This document shows, piece by piece, positions 60,546 through 64,000 of a DNA stretch of 64,000 nt (positions are counted from its first letter, which is position 1; each line of letters begins with the position of its first letter). The notes below the pieces were generated by a model that saw only the letters and a program-made list of their open reading frames with translations, did no database searches and was not told the DNA's origin. Location: NCBI GenBank assembly GCA_964630925.1, contig CAZVZK010000047.1:1-64000 (forward strand), given 5' to 3'. Source of the stretch: RGDT01 sp964630925 (GTDB lineage: Bacteria > Planctomycetota > Planctomycetia > Gemmatales > Gemmataceae). The translations under genes and the position numbers were made by a program.

Positions 60546-63185
60546 CTATCTCCAGTCTCCGGAGAGCTGCCACGCCGCCCACCACGCCGGCGGCGAACGC
60601 TCGCCCGCGTCCGTCTCGACGGCTTCCCCGATGCCGCGCAGCCCCCGCGCCGCCTTCGGGCCGACGGCCAACACGAGGTCCTTCAAACGCCGGCGCACCA
60701 GACCCGGCCCGCGTAGCACGTCGAGCTGCGCCTGCCTGAGCGCCTCCAGACGCGACAACTTCTTCTCCCAGAGGTGGAAGTAGAATCGCTCCATCAGCAC
60801 GCCCGTAGCCGCGTCGTGGACCGACCACAGCGACGACACCACCGACCGACACCCCGCGATCTGGAAGGCGCGTTGCAGCCCCAGGAGGCCCTCGCCGCCC
60901 GCCTCCTTGCCCAGGCCCGTCTCGCATGCCGACAGGACGGCCAGCTCCATCCCCGACAGGTCCGTCTCGGCCACCTCCAGGGCCGTAAGCACGCCGTCGG
61001 CCACCTTCGGGTCGTTCGCCCGGGCCAGCACCAGGCCCGACAGCAGGCCGGGGTGCCACCCCGCCAGCGAATCATCGTCCCGCTTGCGGCCGACGTGCGG
61101 CTTGAAGAAGCCGTGCGTCGCCAGGTGGGCGAAGCGGTGCCGCGGGAGCTGCTCCAGTAACGCCTCCTTGGTGACCGCCGCGCCCATGAGCTGCTTCGCC
61201 TCGCGCCGGAAGGCCGCCTTGAACCGCCCCGCCAGCGACTCCGCCTCCGGCCCAGTCGCCGGCAGCTCTTGCCACCTCCCCTCCCCGAAGTCCACCGCCC
61301 CGGCCACGAGGAGCGACGCCGGTGCATCGCCTCCCGCCGTCGCCAGCACGCGCGGCAGCAGACGCGGCACCGGCACCACGGCCAGCGCCACGTCCTCGAT
61401 CAGATACGTCCCCGGCTTCGACCCGGGCAGCGCCGCCCAGGGGAGCCGCGCCAGGCCCTCGTCCGGGGCGATCAGCACCACCTTCGCACCCGCGACGTGC
61501 TTCGCCAACGGTGCCCATAACAGGCGACGCAAGAGGGCCGGGTCACGCCCCTCCGCCCTGCCCTTCTCGATGGCCGTCCGCCACCGAGCCGCGGCCTCCT
61601 CGATGGGCCCCGCCGCGCCCAGCTCGACACGCGCCGCCGGCACGCCCTTGCGGAGCACCCACACCGCCAGGCGCCTCTCCCAATCGTGGTCGTCCGAAGG
61701 CGCGTGCCCATCCGTGTAGCGATACGCCATGAAGTCGAGCAGCACCGCCCCGTCGGGGAGCGCCGCCGCCAGCTCCGCGCTCGTCGGCGCCCGCAGGCCG
61801 GCCCGGAAGTCGTCGCTCAACGCCGCCAGCCGCTGCTCGATCTCCTCCTTCCGCCGCGTCAGCCTGTCCGCCTCCGCCCGCGCCCGCGCCGTCCCGGGCA
61901 GCGACGCCAGTTGCCGCGTCAGCCCCAACAGCTCCGCCGCCAGCGCCCGCGTCTCGCTCGACGTGCCGGCCAGCCGCGCGAACAGCCGCCGCTGCTGCTG
62001 CCGCGCGAACACGAACCCCTTGCGGCCGATGACGTGCGCGTGGCTGAGCTCCGCCGACTCTTCCGGCAGGGACAGCCGCAGCCACAGCGGGTCGCGCAGC
62101 CTGTTGGCCGCCGCCAGGAGCTGCCGCTCCGACACCACGGGGGCGGCCAGCTCCAGGTTCCGCCGCAGCAGCGTCAGGCAGCGTTCGATCACGGGCAGCG
62201 CTGCCGACGGCCTGCCCATCATCGCGTACATCCGCGCGATGTTGTGCAGGGTGAACGAGTACTTCGCCTGCCGCTCGCCGACCGTGTCCCGCAGAAGCTC
62301 AAGCACCTCCTCCAACGCCCGCTTCGCCTCGGCGTGCCGCCCCAACTCCATCTTCACCCACGCCAGGTTGTTCAGGCTCGTGGCGTATTCGGGGTGCCGC
62401 GTCCCGTAGGCCCGGCGGCGGATCTCCAGCGCCTCCTCGAACAGTGGCAGCGCCAGACGCGGCTCGCCCAGCAACTGGTAGAAGTACGCCAGGTTGTTCG
62501 CCCCGTAGGCCTGGAGCGGGTGGCCCGCGGGCAGGTAGCGCTTGCGCAGGTCGCGGGCGGTGGCGATGCACGCGAATGCCTCGTGGAGGTGCCCCGCCCG
62601 CTGCGCCGCCAGCCCGAGGTTGTTCAGCGTCATGTGGTACAGGTCGCTGCCCTTGCCGTACTTCTCCAGCGCCAGCCGCACGACCTGGCGAGACAGCGGC
62701 AGCGACGCCTGCACGTCGCCCATCTCCTGGTACGCCAGCGCCAGGTGCGACATCGCCGTCAGGTGCAGCTCCCCGCCCTCAAGCCCCGTCCCCTCGTAGG
62801 ACCTCACCAGCTTCTGGCAAAGGGGCAGCGCCGCCGCGTAGTCGCTCCGCAGCATGTGCGCCCAGATGATCTTGGAGTAGCAGTTGCTCGTGTACAGGTG
62901 CCCCTGGCCGAGGAGCGCCTCCACCGTCGCCGTCGCCTTCGTCAGCATCGCCGCCGACTTGCGCGGGTTGGTGTGTTCGAGCTGCTCCGCCCACAGCCAG
63001 TCGGCAGACGCCTCCGCCAGCCGCCACCAGTCCCACAGCGGCCGGTCCGCCATCTTCTCCCATGCCAGACCCGCCCAGTACGCCTCGACCTCCAGGAAGC
63101 CGAGCGGCCCGTCGCCGCGCGGCGGCGGCGGGGCGGCGGCGCTCGGCGCGGCGAGCAACAGCAGCAGCACGAACGCACTCCTCAT
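60546..63185 (-). CDS. Exported TPR-CHAT (caspase-like) protein 2
   Basis: 879 residues from ATG 63185. Signal peptide AFVLLLLLAAPSAAAPPPPR. TPR-like repeats follow (HLTAMSHLALAYQEMGDVQA, YHMTLNNLGLAAQRAGHLHE, YATSLNNLAWVKMELGRHAE). The CHAT domain has His in FAHLATHGFF and Cys in AVLSACETGLGKEAGG, then VSSLWSVHDAATGVLMERFY. It ends WAAWQLSGDWR, identical to protein 1. The two are paralogues of about the same layout, 8 kb apart on opposite strands. A TAGGAT box (63216-63221, minus) lies 30 nt upstream. Confidence 0.92.
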   Translation of the reverse strand: MRSAFVLLLLLAAPSAAAPPPPRGDGPLGFLEVEAYWAGLAWEKMADRPLWDWWRLAEASADWLWAEQLEHTNPRKSAAMLTKATATVEALLGQGHLYTSNCYSKIIWAHMLRSDYAAALPLCQKLVRSYEGTGLEGGELHLTAMSHLALAYQEMGDVQASLPLSRQVVRLALEKYGKGSDLYHMTLNNLGLAAQRAGHLHEAFACIATARDLRKRYLPAGHPLQAYGANNLAYFYQLLGEPRLALPLFEEALEIRRRAYGTRHPEYATSLNNLAWVKMELGRHAEAKRALEEVLELLRDTVGERQAKYSFTLHNIARMYAMMGRPSAALPVIERCLTLLRRNLELAAPVVSERQLLAAANRLRDPLWLRLSLPEESAELSHAHVIGRKGFVFARQQQRRLFARLAGTSSETRALAAELLGLTRQLASLPGTARARAEADRLTRRKEEIEQRLAALSDDFRAGLRAPTSAELAAALPDGAVLLDFMAYRYTDGHAPSDDHDWERRLAVWVLRKGVPAARVELGAAGPIEEAAARWRTAIEKGRAEGRDPALLRRLLWAPLAKHVAGAKVVLIAPDEGLARLPWAALPGSKPGTYLIEDVALAVVPVPRLLPRVLATAGGDAPASLLVAGAVDFGEGRWQELPATGPEAESLAGRFKAAFRREAKQLMGAAVTKEALLEQLPRHRFAHLATHGFFKPHVGRKRDDDSLAGWHPGLLSGLVLARANDPKVADGVLTALEVAETDLSGMELAVLSACETGLGKEAGGEGLLGLQRAFQIAGCRSVVSSLWSVHDAATGVLMERFYFHLWEKKLSRLEALRQAQLDVLRGPGLVRRRLKDLVLAVGPKAARGLRGIGEAVETDAGERSPPAWWAAWQLSGDWR

Positions 63186-63259
63186 GGCGGCGTCTCCCGG
63201 CGGGCGGGTGATGCGATCCTACCGCGCCGCGACCCATTCGCGTAGCTACAACACCCCGC

Positions 63260-63997
63260 ATGGACCTCCTCCTGGCCGGCAAGGTGATCCTCGTCACCGG
63301 CGGCGCGCGTGGCATCGGCGCCGCCGTCGCCCGCCTCCTCGCCGCCGAGGGTGCCACGCCCCTCACCATCGACCGCGACGGCGGTGACCTCTCCGCCGAC
63401 CTCATCGACCCCGACGCCTGCCGCCGCGCCGTGACGTGGGCCGTCGATCACGCCGGGCGCATCGACGGCCTGGTCAATAACGCGGGCGTCAACGACGGCT
63501 GCGGCCTGGGGTCCGGCGACCCCGAGCGTTTCCTCCTCTCCCTCCGCCGCAACCTCACGCACTATTACGCGGTGGCCCATCATGCCCTGCCGCACCTCAA
63601 GGCCGCGCGCGGCGCCATCGTCAACATCACCTCCAAGGTCGCGGAGACGGGTCAGGGCGGCACGTCGGGCTACGCCGCCGCCAACGGCGGACGCAACGCC
63701 CTGACGCGCGAGTGGGCCGCCGAGCTGGCCCCGCACGGCGTCCGCGTCAACGCCGTCGCCGTCGCCGAGTGCTGGACGCCGATGTACGAACAATGGGCCG
63801 CCACCTTCCCCGACCCCGCTGCCAAACGGGCACACGCCGAGTCGCGTATCCCCCTCGGCCGCCGCATGACCACCCCGGAGGAGGTCGCCTCCGCCGTCGC
63901 CTTCCTCCTCTCGCCGGTGTCGTCGCACACCACCGGCCAGATCCTGCACGTGGACGGCGGCTACGTCCACCTCGACCGCGCCCTCACCGGAGGCTGA
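63260..63997 (+). CDS. SDR oxidoreductase with Lys-to-Asn in YxxxK
   Basis: 245 residues from ATG 63260. NAD motif VTGGARGIGAAVARLLAAEG, LVNNAGVND, and the end RRMTTPEEVASAVAFLLSPV place it in the classical short-chain dehydrogenases. Within the catalytic motif, Tyr138 is followed by AAAN (codon AAC at 63683-63685) instead of the usual AAAK, so the lysine of the Ser-Tyr-Lys triad is absent. The fold is otherwise complete. It may be inactive or use another base. A TACAAC box lies just before the start. The coding region is complete and ends three bases before the window edge. Confidence 0.88.
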   Translation: MDLLLAGKVILVTGGARGIGAAVARLLAAEGATPLTIDRDGGDLSADLIDPDACRRAVTWAVDHAGRIDGLVNNAGVNDGCGLGSGDPERFLLSLRRNLTHYYAVAHHALPHLKAARGAIVNITSKVAETGQGGTSGYAAANGGRNALTREWAAELAPHGVRVNAVAVAECWTPMYEQWAATFPDPAAKRAHAESRIPLGRRMTTPEEVASAVAFLLSPVSSHTTGQILHVDGGYVHLDRALTGG

Positions 63998-64000
63998 CCC

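Noticed and set aside
48935..63185. CHAT proteins as part of a type III CRISPR or gasdermin defence system
   Set aside because: No repeats, Cas genes or gasdermin-like gene are present, and the proteins carry export-like N-termini.

Overview
The window looks like a chromosomal segment of a planctomycete, most likely of the Gemmataceae. The evidence is a very GC-rich sequence, a serine/threonine kinase with a WD40 sensor half, several WD40 and TIGR02996/leucine-rich-repeat proteins, a DUF1501 sulfatase-like protein, DUF1570 and DUF4337 proteins, two exported TPR-CHAT proteins, a beta-barrel outer-membrane protein, an ECF sigma/anti-sigma pair and a CsrA. Species cannot be assigned. I saw no rRNA, tRNA, CRISPR array, transposase or phage module.

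Layout. 1-3.8 kb: a leftward regulatory island (secreted protein, 52-aa leader-like protein, sigma-54 activator, CsrA, a YflT-like stress protein, a small hypothetical). Two copies of a structured mini-element lie at its ends, and a frameshifted kinase N-terminal relic lies beyond it. 4.1-9.1 kb: a rightward set (YkgJ-type cysteine-cluster protein, tyrosine phosphatase, UPF0104 flippase, GT2 glycosyltransferase, inorganic pyrophosphatase). 9.1-12.4 kb: anti-sigma and sigma factor, PfkB kinase, STAS protein. 12.5-17.5 kb: ECHDC3-like crotonase, RecN, a WD40 relic, XPB-like helicase. 17.6-28.7 kb: mostly single genes in mixed orientation (P1-nuclease-like, beta-barrel, SDR, metallopeptidase, DUF4279, NADAR, enolase superfamily, possible cysteine hydrolase, DUF1501, membrane protein), with a repeat-rich gene-free stretch at 27.3-28.2 kb.

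29.2-41.2 kb holds seven leftward genes in a row, the most distinctive block. Four are tightly packed: a 92-aa protein, a C39/papain-like cysteine peptidase, a zinc-ribbon WD40 protein and a WD40 receptor kinase. Upstream are two paralogous WD40 proteins separated by a TIGR02996 protein. I infer a signalling or surveillance module that couples beta-propeller sensing to phosphorylation and proteolysis. I do not recognise it as a described system.

41.3-64 kb: ANTAR regulator plus degenerate histidine kinase, FabH, a TIM-barrel isomerase, a LamG protein, a TIGR02996 protein, ProB, a TVP38 protein coupled to the first TPR-CHAT protein, DUF4337, DUF1570, an aldehyde dehydrogenase, three translationally coupled secreted proteins, TruD, a hypothetical, the second TPR-CHAT protein, and an SDR that lacks the catalytic lysine.

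Regulation visible in the sequence: many isolated genes have a TAnnAT box about 25-31 nt upstream of the start, sometimes with a TTGCCC box 17-18 nt further up. Hairpins sit in several intergenic spaces, and families of dispersed non-coding repeats recur in pairs.
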